From Myxococcaceae bacterium (GTDB lineage: Bacteria; Myxococcota; Myxococcia; Myxococcales; Myxococcaceae): a stretch of 34,803 bases of DNA. The DNA lies in contig JAEUJP010000661.1 of assembly GCA_016793725.1 (NCBI GenBank), forward strand, positions 1-34,803, read 5' to 3'. The notes under the pieces are model-generated. The model was not told the DNA's origin. It saw only the letters and a program-made list of their open reading frames with translations, and did no database searches. Below, piece by piece: positions 14,897 through 21,789 of this stretch (its first letter is position 1; each line of letters opens with the position of its first letter). Made by a program: the position numbers and the translations under genes.

Positions 14897-15832
14897 ATGA
14901 CCTCGTGCCGAACTGTCGCTCTGATGTTGCTGTGCGCAGCCTGCTCTGGCCCCGCTGAGCCGGGAGGAACCGGAGGCGGCTCCGCGAACGCGGGAGGCGG
15001 CGCAACGGCAGGTGGTGCAACGGCGGGTGGCGCAACGGCGGGTGGCGCGACGGCGGGTGGCGCAACGGCGGGCGGCGCAACGGCGGGTGGCGCGACGGCG
15101 GGTGGCGCGACGGCAGGTGGCGCGACGGCGGGTGGCGCGACGGCGGGCGGCGGAGCCGGCGCTCCGCTGGTCACGCTCGAGGTGCGCGACCTGCTCGTCA
15201 TGAAATACGGCGTGACGGGCGCGGCCATCATCATGCGCTCGGGTGCGGCGATTCCGGCGGCGGGCTGCGTGCGCTACCAGGGCAACGGGCCTGCGCTGCC
15301 GAGCGCGGGCAACGTGACGGCCTCGGGGCTGGCGTTCTCGACGGCGCTCTCGTGCAACACGTCGTCGAGCGGCGGCGTGCCCGAGACGCGCTGCTTCAAG
15401 AGCGGCGCCGGCCCCATTCCCGTCGCGGGCAGCACGCTCGACACGTACACCTACCTCGGCGCGATGGACCCGACGCTCGGCGTGACGGGCGGCGCGGCGC
15501 TCGGCGCCGTCTCACTCACCCCGGTCAACTTCGACGGCGGCACCGTGCTCACGGCTCCGACGACACTCGTGCGCGACGCGGGCACCGACCTCACCGTCAC
15601 GTGGAGCCCGAGCGGAGTTCCGACGCTCGTCGAGCTCGAGGTCTTCGACGGTGGCAGCTCGCTCGTGCTGTGCGCGCCGACGACGGCCGGCACGCTGACG
15701 CTCGACGCAAACCTCATCTCGGGCCGCATCGACCGCCTGACCGTCGGTCAGTTTTCGGAAGCGACCGGCACCGATGCGATGGGCCGCCCCGCACGCGCCC
15801 GCGTGCTCAAGGGCGCCGCGCTCTCACCGTGA
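14897..15832 (+). CDS. Lipoprotein with ATAGG-repeat linker, unknown function
   Basis: 311 aa. A lipoprotein signal with lipobox 'LLCAAC' (Cys at about 16) is followed by a Gly-rich stretch and ten tandem Ala-Thr-Ala-Gly-Gly units, a flexible tether off the membrane. The remaining 220 residues are a secreted, probably beta-rich domain ('VTLEVRDLLVMKYGVTGAAI', Cys in 'GCVRYQG', 'LSCNTSSSG', 'TRCFKSG', 'LVLCAPT'); no family was recognised. The four cysteines after the linker could form disulfides. The ATG at 14897 gives the correct signal peptide. It ends 3 nt from the end of the convergent tex gene. Confidence 0.75.
   Translation: MTSCRTVALMLLCAACSGPAEPGGTGGGSANAGGGATAGGATAGGATAGGATAGGATAGGATAGGATAGGATAGGATAGGATAGGGAGAPLVTLEVRDLLVMKYGVTGAAIIMRSGAAIPAAGCVRYQGNGPALPSAGNVTASGLAFSTALSCNTSSSGGVPETRCFKSGAGPIPVAGSTLDTYTYLGAMDPTLGVTGGAALGAVSLTPVNFDGGTVLTAPTTLVRDAGTDLTVTWSPSGVPTLVELEVFDGGSSLVLCAPTTAGTLTLDANLISGRIDRLTVGQFSEATGTDAMGRPARARVLKGAALSP
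15002..15151 (+). repeat. 15-bp minisatellite, ten units, coding for (Ala-Thr-Ala-Gly-Gly)10
   Basis: Ten in-frame 15-bp units of the form GC(A/G)ACGGC(A/G)GG(T/C)GG(C/T) run without interruption from 15002 to 15151. Nearly all differences between units are at third codon positions, so selection seems to keep the peptide while the DNA changes. Unit number probably varies between strains. Confidence 0.9.
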
Positions 15833-15835
15833 GCT

Positions 15836-18100
15836 TCACTTCCGCCCGGAAAATCGAATCGCGTTGAAGCTCTGCGGCGCCGCGCGCTGCTGCTGCTGAG
15901 GCGGCGGCGCGTGAGCGTGAGCAGCCCCGGGCTGCAGCGCCTTGATGGAGAGCGCGATGCGCTTTCGCGCGGCGTCGACGGTGAGCACCTTCACCTTCAC
16001 GCGCTCGCCGACCTTCACGACGTCGGAGGGGTCTTTCACGAACCGGTTCGCCAGCTCGCTGACGTGCACGAGCCCGTCCTGGTGCACGCCGATGTCGACG
16101 AACGCGCCGAACGCGGCGACGTTGGTGACGACGCCGTTCAGCACCTGGCCCGGCTTCACGTGCGCGAGCTCGGTGATGTCGGGGTCGAAGCCCACCTCGA
16201 CGAACTCGGCGCGCGGGTCTCGGCCCGGCTTCTCGAGCTCCTTCACGATGTCGCCGAGCGTGGGGAGCCCGAGACCCGCCGCAGCGTCGAGGTACTTCGA
16301 GACGTCGATTTTTCGGGCGAGCACCGCGTTGCCGACGAGGTCTTTTTTCGTCACGCCGAGGTCCTTCGCCATCTTCGCGACGACACCGTAGCGCTCGGGG
16401 TGCACCGCGCTGGCGTCGAGCGGCTCGGGGCCCGCGACGCGCAGAAAGCCGGCGCACTGCTCGTAGGCGCGGGCGCCGAGGCGCGGCACCTCTCTCAGCT
16501 GCGCGCGCGTCTCGAAGGCGCCGTGCTTCGCGCGGTGGGCGACGATGGCGGTGGCGAGCGCGGGGCCCAAGCCCGCGATGGCGCGCAGCAGCGTCGGCGA
16601 CGCGGTGTTCAGGTCGACGCCGACGCGGTTCACGACGGTCTCGACGACGCGGTCGAGCTCGGCGCTCAGCGCGGGCTGGTCGACGTCGTGCTGGTACTGC
16701 CCGACGCCGATGCTCTTCGGGTCGATCTTCACCAGCTCGGCGAGCGGGTCTTGCAGCCGGCGCCCGATGGACACCGCGCCGCGCAGCGTGACGTCGAGCG
16801 ACGGCAGCTCTTCTCGGGCGACCTCTGACGCCGAGTAGACCGACGCGCCCGCCTCGCTCACGCTCACGACCTTCAGTGTCTTCGCGATGACCCCAGAGGC
16901 CTGCAGCTTCTTCACGAACACCTCGGTCTCGCGGCCGGCCGTGCCGTTGCCGATCGCGATGGCGACGGGCGCCGCCTTCTCGACGAGCTTCGCGAGGGCC
17001 GCCGCCGCTTCCGACTCGCGGCCGGTATGCGGGTAGATGGTGTCGTGCGCCTTCACCTCGCCGCGCGGGTCGAGCGCCACGACCTTGCAGCCGGTGCGCA
17101 GGCCGGGGTCGATGGCGACCACCGGCTTGCCTCCGAGCGGAGCGGCCAGCAGCAGGTCGTGCAGGTTGCGCGCGAAGACGGCGATGGCGTCGGCGTCGGC
17201 GCGCTCTTTCAGCTCGCGGCGGCGCTCGCTCTCGAGCGACGGCAGCAAGAGCCGCTCGGCCGAGTCGGTGAGGGCGAGCTCGAGCTCCTTGGCGAGCACG
17301 GGCGCGGCGCCGCGCTTCACGACCGCCGTGCGGATGCGTGACTGCACCGCGGGCAGGTCGAGCTCGAGCGAGACCTTGAGCATCCCTTCCGCCTCGCCGC
17401 GCTCGGCGGCGAGCACGCGGTGCGAAGGAGCCTGCGACGCGCGCTCGCGGCGACCTACGTGGTCGGCGAACTTCGCGAGCTCGGGCGCCTTCGATTTTCC
17501 GCGGGCCACCTCGACGACGAGCTGCGCTTCGTCGACGAACAGCTTGCGCACCGTGGCGCGCAGCTCGGGGCGCTCGGCGATCTGCTCGGCGACGATGTCG
17601 CGGGCTCCGGCCCAGACGGCGTCGGAGTCGTGCAGCTCTCTTTCGGCCGAGATGTAGGGGGCCGCGAGCGCCTCGCGCGTGGGTGACGAGGAGCCTTGAG
17701 CGAGCAGCACGTCGGCGAGCGGCTGCAGCCCGCGCTCACGCGCCGTCATCGCGCGGGTGCGCCGCTTGGGCCGGAAGGGCAGGTAGAGGTCTTCGAGCGC
17801 GCTGAGCGCCGTGGCGGCGAGCACGGCCTTCTCGAGCGCGGGCGTAAGAACGCCTTGCTCCTTCAAGCTCGCCAGAATGGTGGCGCGGCGGTCTTCGCGC
17901 GTCTCGACGACCTTCGCGTGCGCGGCGATGCGTGAGATGGCCTCGTCGTCGAGCCCGCCGGTGGCTTCTTTGCGGTAGCGCGAGATGAAGGGCACGGTGG
18001 CGCCGCCGGCGAGCAGCTCGAGCGTGCTCTTCACACCGGCCAGCGGCAGCGAGAGCTCGTGCGCGACGAGTGCGGCGTGGTTCGGGGCAGCGGCTGACAT
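15836..18100 (-). CDS. tex: Tex-family RNA-binding protein
   Basis: 754 aa. A cytoplasmic nucleic-acid-binding protein linked to transcription and RNA decay. All family parts are present in order: Tex N-terminal helical region ('VPFISRYRKEATGGLDD', 'LYLPFRPKRRTRA'); a YqgF-like RNase-H fold ('PVVAIDPGLRTGCKVVALD', 'AIAIGNGTAGRETE'); the 'SIGVGQYQHDVDQ' motif; a helix-hairpin-helix region ('VGVDLNTASPTLLRAIAGLG'); and a C-terminal S1 domain ('NGVVTNVAAFGAFVDIGVHQ'). A Gln/Pro-rich tail follows. I chose the ATG at 18100 because it gives the usual Tex start; the frame stays open to 18190. A near-perfect palindrome lies 68 bp upstream. Confidence 0.95.
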   Translation of the reverse strand: MSAAAPNHAALVAHELSLPLAGVKSTLELLAGGATVPFISRYRKEATGGLDDEAISRIAAHAKVVETREDRRATILASLKEQGVLTPALEKAVLAATALSALEDLYLPFRPKRRTRAMTARERGLQPLADVLLAQGSSSPTREALAAPYISAERELHDSDAVWAGARDIVAEQIAERPELRATVRKLFVDEAQLVVEVARGKSKAPELAKFADHVGRRERASQAPSHRVLAAERGEAEGMLKVSLELDLPAVQSRIRTAVVKRGAAPVLAKELELALTDSAERLLLPSLESERRRELKERADADAIAVFARNLHDLLLAAPLGGKPVVAIDPGLRTGCKVVALDPRGEVKAHDTIYPHTGRESEAAAALAKLVEKAAPVAIAIGNGTAGRETEVFVKKLQASGVIAKTLKVVSVSEAGASVYSASEVAREELPSLDVTLRGAVSIGRRLQDPLAELVKIDPKSIGVGQYQHDVDQPALSAELDRVVETVVNRVGVDLNTASPTLLRAIAGLGPALATAIVAHRAKHGAFETRAQLREVPRLGARAYEQCAGFLRVAGPEPLDASAVHPERYGVVAKMAKDLGVTKKDLVGNAVLARKIDVSKYLDAAAGLGLPTLGDIVKELEKPGRDPRAEFVEVGFDPDITELAHVKPGQVLNGVVTNVAAFGAFVDIGVHQDGLVHVSELANRFVKDPSDVVKVGERVKVKVLTVDAARKRIALSIKALQPGAAHAHAPPPQQQQRAAPQSFNAIRFSGRK

Positions 18101-18167
18101 GGGCGCAGCATGTGCGAACTTCGGGTGACGAGGCACGCAGTACTTCCCGCGGCCTCGGCGGCGACGG

Positions 18168-18182
18168 GTCGACGCCGTCGAC
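18168..18182. promoter_or_regulatory. Palindrome upstream of tex (possible operator)
   Basis: GTCGACGCCGTCGAC: two perfect 7-bp arms around one base, 68 bp before the tex start and 28 bp after the EF-hand gene stop. It could be an operator or part of a stem-loop ending the upstream transcript. SalI-like GTCGAC words are frequent in GC-rich DNA, so chance remains possible. Confidence 0.25.
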
Positions 18183-18209
18183 TGCGTCACCTGCGTACCG
18201 TACTGAGCC

Positions 18210-18980
18210 TCAGGGCAGGTCGCTGCCGGCGAGAAACCCGGCGACGTAGTCCATCATCAGCCGCGCGTTCACCTCGCCCTGCTTGCGCGCGACGAACGCC
18301 TCGAGGTCTCCGAAGCGCTGGGTGAGCTCGGCGTCGCTCAGGTGGCCCTGGCCCCGGTAGCGCTCGCCAATCAACGGCAGCTTCGCGCGCCAGTCGCGCT
18401 CCGAGAAGTTCACCGCGTCGAACACGATGGCGCTGCCGATGTCGAGCCCCGACACCACGCGCTCGCGCATGTCCCACGCGAGCGCCTCGACACCGAGCGG
18501 CGTCTCGGCGTGAAAGCGCGCGGTCTTCATGATGACCGCCTCGGCCTCACGCCGCGCCTCGCGCGAGAGCGCGACCCTCGGCTTCGCGCGCTCGCCGTCC
18601 GACAGCTCGGTGGGCATCGCGGCCTTGTAGACGAGCCGCTCCGCCAGGTCGTCTGAGCGCCGGCCCATCGCCAGCTCCCGGTAGCCGAGCCGGCCGTCGC
18701 CGTTCGTGTCGAGGTCGGGCGCCGTGGTGCTCGCGATGTTCAGCTCCATGAACGCGCGCCGCGCCTCGGCGGCGTCGAGCGCCTGCCGCGTGAAGTCGAC
18801 CCTCACCGTCTGCACCAGGTCGGCGGTGATGACGTCTTTGCCGGCCAGCGCCTTCGCCTGCTTCAGGTCGACGCTGCCGTCGGGCTGCGACGCGCGCGTG
18901 AGCACGTCAGAGAGCTTCGCCAGCCGGCCCTCGACGTCGGTGACCGCGGTGGACCAGGTCGGCAGGCGGGAGATCGGCAT
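18210..18980 (-). CDS. EF-hand-like protein, unknown function
   Basis: 256 aa, no clear signal peptide. One canonical EF-hand loop is at 91-102 ('DTNGDGRLGYRE': D91, N93, D95, G96, L98, E102), the right spacing for calcium binding. A second, degenerate loop may lie at about 30-41 ('SQPDGSVDLKQ'). The rest is mostly helical and charged ('SREARREAEAVIMKTARFH', 'QRFGDLEAFVARKQGEVNAR'). Such proteins occur in myxobacteria as secreted or calcium-sensing proteins of unknown role. The ATG at 18980 is the only early start. It is upstream of tex on the same strand (109-nt gap) and has no clear promoter. Confidence 0.7.
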   Translation of the reverse strand: MPISRLPTWSTAVTDVEGRLAKLSDVLTRASQPDGSVDLKQAKALAGKDVITADLVQTVRVDFTRQALDAAEARRAFMELNIASTTAPDLDTNGDGRLGYRELAMGRRSDDLAERLVYKAAMPTELSDGERAKPRVALSREARREAEAVIMKTARFHAETPLGVEALAWDMRERVVSGLDIGSAIVFDAVNFSERDWRAKLPLIGERYRGQGHLSDAELTQRFGDLEAFVARKQGEVNARLMMDYVAGFLAGSDLP

Positions 18981-19043
18981 GTAGGGGTTTTCGGCAGACG
19001 CCCCCGGCAGTCTTTCGGGGTTCTGTAAACGAAGCTGGCAGCC

Positions 19044-19115
19044 TCAGTGCTTGCAGTCGGCTCGCAGCAGCGCCTCGTGCGACACGTCGCGGGGCTGGCC
19101 CTCGACGATCGCCTT
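19044..19115 (-). pseudogene. C-terminal remnant of a lost gene
   Basis: A 23-codon open stretch, 'KAIVEGQPRDVSHEALLRAD' plus CKH, ends in TGA (19044-19046) and begins right after an in-frame TAG (19116-19118). All but one codon end in G or C, as in real genes here, yet there is no start. In another frame, a coding-like stretch ('FYCGEHFRSGAPAQLQGAK') lies just upstream, to about 19200, as if a frameshift separated the two. Family unknown. Nothing else was seen in 18981-19200. Confidence 0.3.
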
Positions 19116-19200
19116 CTACCGGCGCGGCCGCGACGGCGCTTCGCACCCTGCAGCTGAGCCGGCGCACCCGATCTGAAGTGCTCGCCGCAGTAGAACTCCG

Positions 19201-19599
19201 ATGATGAGAGTGGTGCCCCCGCCCAGGTGGCTCGTCGCGCTGTTGCTGAGCCAGGTCTCATGTCGCTCGACCGTGAGCTGCGACGAGCTGACGCTGGCTG
19301 CGTGCCGCGCAGACGCCGTGCACTGCGAGGCCGTCACCCGGTGCGAAGGCCCGCGTGAGAGTTGCTCAGACCCGCGCAGCTGTTCGGCCTACGACTGCGC
19401 TCCACCCGATGCGCGTTGCATGCTCTTTCCCCCGAGCCGGCCCGGCGACGCTCCCGAGTGCGCGCCTGCTTCGGTGGGCCCGAAGTTCACCTGCCGGAAG
19501 GTGGGCGACACCTGCGCGGTCGTCTCGGAGCAATGTGAGGGGTGCGCGGTCTCGCTCGTGAAGTGCAAGAACAGGCCGGGCCCGTTGTTCGGGCGCTGA
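19201..19599 (+). CDS. Small Cys-rich secreted protein
   Basis: 132 aa (ATG at 19201 or 19204). A signal-like N-terminus ('RWLVALLLSQVSC') is followed by a chain rich in cysteine (about 17 Cys: 'CDELTLAACRADAVHCEAVT', 'SCSDPRSCSAYDC', 'TCRKVGDTCAVVSEQCEGC'). That suggests a disulfide-stabilised extracellular domain. The site before the Cys of 'SQVSC' is a poor lipobox, so it is probably not lipidated. No family was recognised. Codon use fits the genome. It sits alone on the plus strand between remnants and may be young or fast-evolving. Confidence 0.6.
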   Translation: MMRVVPPPRWLVALLLSQVSCRSTVSCDELTLAACRADAVHCEAVTRCEGPRESCSDPRSCSAYDCAPPDARCMLFPPSRPGDAPECAPASVGPKFTCRKVGDTCAVVSEQCEGCAVSLVKCKNRPGPLFGR

Positions 19600-19641
19600 T
19601 GTGCACGAGCGCGGGTGAGGGGTCGCGCATCGGCGTGCACT

Positions 19642-19890
19642 GCGGGGCAGCGCGCCATGGTCCCGCCGTTTGAGGACGGTGCGTGGGGTGCCCGCCTCAT
19701 CGTCGTGATCGCTCACCACCGGAGCCGCGACCTGCTCGTACACGTAGCGCACGCCGCCTTCGGTCGAGAGCTACTTCCCTGGCTTGAAGCCGATGCGCAC
19801 CTGACCATTGTCGGCCGCCTCGAGCGCGTCCTTCCACTCGAGGGCCGTGCGCCGAGTCACCCGTGCGGCGCTCCAGTGCGTTTTCAGCAC
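19642..19890 (-). pseudogene. Small ORF broken by an amber codon, downstream of the binding-protein gene
   Basis: GTG at 19890, just after the binding-protein stop, opens a frame 'VLKTHWSAARVTRRTALEWK', 'DALEAADNGQVRIGFKPGK' (39 codons), then TAG at 19771-19773. The same frame continues with coding-like codons ('LSTEGGVRYVYEQVAAPVVS', then 'DHDDEAGTPRTVLKRRDHG') to about 19642. About 85% of codons on both sides of the stop end in G or C. This is a gene with one nonsense change, a true 39-aa protein followed by a relic, or possible readthrough. Family not recognised. Confidence 0.4.
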
Positions 19891-19892
19891 GC

Positions 19893-20960
19893 TCAGCGCC
19901 CGCCGCGCACTTCATTCTCCCACCGCGCCAGCAGCCGCGCCCGCTCGGTCTTCTTGCCGAAGCGGTGCAGGTCGAGCTCGATGAGCTTCACGGCCGACAG
20001 GTCGAGCACCGCCTTCGGAGCCGCCGCCGTCGCGTTCGACGGCCACTGGTGCGAGCGCGCCTTTTCGCCGAGCTCTTGTGCTTCTTTCGACAGCGCCCAG
20101 TCGACGAACGCCTTCGCGCTCTCGGGGTGCCGCGCGCCGTGAATGATGGAGACGCAGCCGATCTCGTAGCCGGTACCCTCTTCGGGCACGACCAGCTCGA
20201 GCGGGTAGCCCGCGAGCTTCTCGGTCATCGCGTCGTGCAGGAACACGATGCCGATGCCGGCCTCGCCGCGCGCCGCCGCTCGCGCGCCGGCCGCCCCCGA
20301 CAGCGTGTACTGACTCACGTTCTTGTCGAGCGCCTTCAAGAACGTGAACGCCTGCTCTTCGCCGAACAGCTGCACCCACGTCGCCAGCAGCGTGTACGCC
20401 GTGCCCGACGAGCTCGGGTTCGCGACCTGAACTTCGCCTTCGAGCTTCGGGTCGAGCAGCGCCGCCCACGTCGTCGGTTTCGAGGTGAGCCCTTTTCGCG
20501 CGAGCCAGTCGCGGGAATACGTGTAGCCGAGCGCCCCCAGGTACACCCCCGTCGTGCGGTGGTCGCCGGCCGGGTCGACGGCCCACGCGTGCAGCTCGTT
20601 CAGGCGCGGCGACGGGTACGGCTCGGTGAGCAGGGCTTCTGCCGCTTGAAGGTGTGCGTCGCCCGTGCCGCCGAACCAGACGTCGCCGCGCGGGTTGCGG
20701 CGCTCGGCCGTGACCTGCGCCAGCGTCTCACCCGCCGACTTGCGCGTCATCGAGACGGTGATGCCGGTGGTCTGCTGAAAGGACTTTGCGATGGCTTCGC
20801 ACCACTCGAGCTGAACGGAGCAGTAGACGGTGAGCTTCTGCGGTTTTGGGGTGCCGCGTGTGCAAGCGAGGAGAAGAAGAGAGACGACCGCGAAGCACCA
20901 CCGCGCACCCCTTCGACTTCGCTCAGGGCGAACGGAGACGTCTTCGAAGCTCACAGCCAC
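19893..20960 (-). CDS. Iron(III)-type ABC transporter substrate-binding lipoprotein
   Basis: 355 aa. A periplasmic binding protein tethered by a lipid anchor; lipobox 'LLLLAC' (Cys33). The mature part has the fold of the FbpA/AfuA family ('LTVYCSVQLEWCEAIAKSFQ', 'AERRNPRGDVWFGGTGDAHL', 'VYLGALGYTYSRDWLARKGL', 'FVDWALSKEAQELGEKA'). It is a likely partner of the permease/ATPase at 2814-5920, though 15 kb away and on the other strand. The only in-frame starts are GTG at 20960 or 20954, both in repeated DNA: the signal-peptide n-region 'VSVRPERSRR' is encoded by an interspersed repeat. The ligand is inferred from family. Confidence 0.85.
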   Translation of the reverse strand: MAVSFEDVSVRPERSRRGARWCFAVVSLLLLACTRGTPKPQKLTVYCSVQLEWCEAIAKSFQQTTGITVSMTRKSAGETLAQVTAERRNPRGDVWFGGTGDAHLQAAEALLTEPYPSPRLNELHAWAVDPAGDHRTTGVYLGALGYTYSRDWLARKGLTSKPTTWAALLDPKLEGEVQVANPSSSGTAYTLLATWVQLFGEEQAFTFLKALDKNVSQYTLSGAAGARAAARGEAGIGIVFLHDAMTEKLAGYPLELVVPEEGTGYEIGCVSIIHGARHPESAKAFVDWALSKEAQELGEKARSHQWPSNATAAAPKAVLDLSAVKLIELDLHRFGKKTERARLLARWENEVRGGR

Positions 20961-21012
20961 CCCCGCTTGCCCTGAGCGGAGCTGCGCGAAGCGCGGCGGA
21001 GTCGAAGGGGGC
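20908..21012. repeat. Interspersed repeat, head-to-head pair, copy 2 (enters the binding-protein gene)
   Basis: CCCCTTCGACTTCGCTCAGG through GGCGAACGG (20908-20935) faces CGCTTGCCCTGAGCGGAG...CGGAGTCGAAGGGG (20964-21012). The first copy lies inside the first codons of the binding-protein gene and encodes 'RPERSRR'. The pair is related to those at 2668-2771 and 28255-28360. Confidence 0.7.
20943..20960. repeat. 18-bp direct repeat, copy A (second copy 21023-21040)
   Basis: TTCGAAGCTCACAGCCAC occurs at 20943-20960 and exactly again at 21023-21040, 80 bp apart. Copy B is the end of the HAD gene (its stop is 21031-21033); copy A provides the GTG start of the binding protein. Between them lies one repeat element, as if it had inserted with duplication of its target or spread by slippage. 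Confidence 0.75.
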
Positions 21013-21030
21013 CGGAGGAGTTTTCGAAGC

Positions 21031-21789
21031 TCACAGCCACCGCTCCAGCTCGAGCAGCGTCTTCACCGCCGGCACGCCCTGCTCGCCTTCGCCGCCGTGC
21101 CGCCTCAGCCACACGCCCTGCCGCGCCCCCGCCTTCAAGAACGGCAGCACGTCGTTCGACAGCGAGTCACCCACCACCAGCGTCGCGCCGCGGTCGAGCC
21201 CCGACAGCGCCCGCTCGTAGAACTCGGGGTGCGGCTTGCCGATGGGGTCACCCACCGTGATGTTGCCCTCGTGCATGCCGACCTCGCGCAAGAGCGCGAG
21301 CCGCTGAATCTTGCGCCGCACCCCTTCGGCCGGGTCGTACGTGAAGCGCCGCGTCGCCTCGTCGAAGCCCAGAAACCCGTCGCTGTTCGACGCGAAGTGC
21401 ACCGTGATGCCGCGCGCGAGCAGCCGCCCCGCCAGCTCGCGCGCGTCGGGGTACACCACCGTCTTCTCGGTCACCACGCGCCAGTACGTCGCCGCTTCGC
21501 GCAGAATCAGCTCGCGCGTCGGCCGCACGCCGAGGTCTTCGAAGCAGATGGCGACCAGGCACTCGCGCGACCACTGCTTCACCTCGCTGAGGCCCTGCTG
21601 CCAGCCCTCGATGCGCCTGCGCAGCGGCGCGTACGCGGGCGGGTTCAGCCCGCGCAGGTTGGCAATCAACGTCTCGTAGTGCCGCTGCAGCAATGGCGCG
21701 ATGCGCGCGTCGACCGCCGCCATCGCCGCGATGCCCGCGGCGTCGGTGTCCACCATCACGTCATCGACGTCGAAGATGACGTGCTTCAC
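21031..21789 (-). CDS. HAD-family hydrolase (phosphatase-like)
   Basis: 252 aa. All four haloacid-dehalogenase motifs are present: nucleophile D7 and acid D9 in 'FDVDDV', motif II Ser in 'FASNSDG', motif III Lys in 'GKPHPEFYERAL' (about K185) and motif IV 'VVGDSLSND' (D207, D213). The helical insertion between motifs I and II is a C1 cap, typical of small-molecule phosphatases; the substrate is unknown. I chose the GTG at 21789, which overlaps the kinase stop (GTGA). A TTG at 21813 would add eight residues inside the kinase gene. Confidence 0.88.
   Translation of the reverse strand: MKHVIFDVDDVMVDTDAAGIAAMAAVDARIAPLLQRHYETLIANLRGLNPPAYAPLRRRIEGWQQGLSEVKQWSRECLVAICFEDLGVRPTRELILREAATYWRVVTEKTVVYPDARELAGRLLARGITVHFASNSDGFLGFDEATRRFTYDPAEGVRRKIQRLALLREVGMHEGNITVGDPIGKPHPEFYERALSGLDRGATLVVGDSLSNDVLPFLKAGARQGVWLRRHGGEGEQGVPAVKTLLELERWL

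Noticed and set aside
15002..15151. CRISPR-like array
   Set aside because: Contiguous in-frame 15-bp units with no spacers; a coding minisatellite.
19366..19641. Continuation of the amber-interrupted frame under the small Cys-rich gene
   Set aside because: Below about 19641 the third-position G/C bias is lost and the plus strand carries the better Cys-rich frame.
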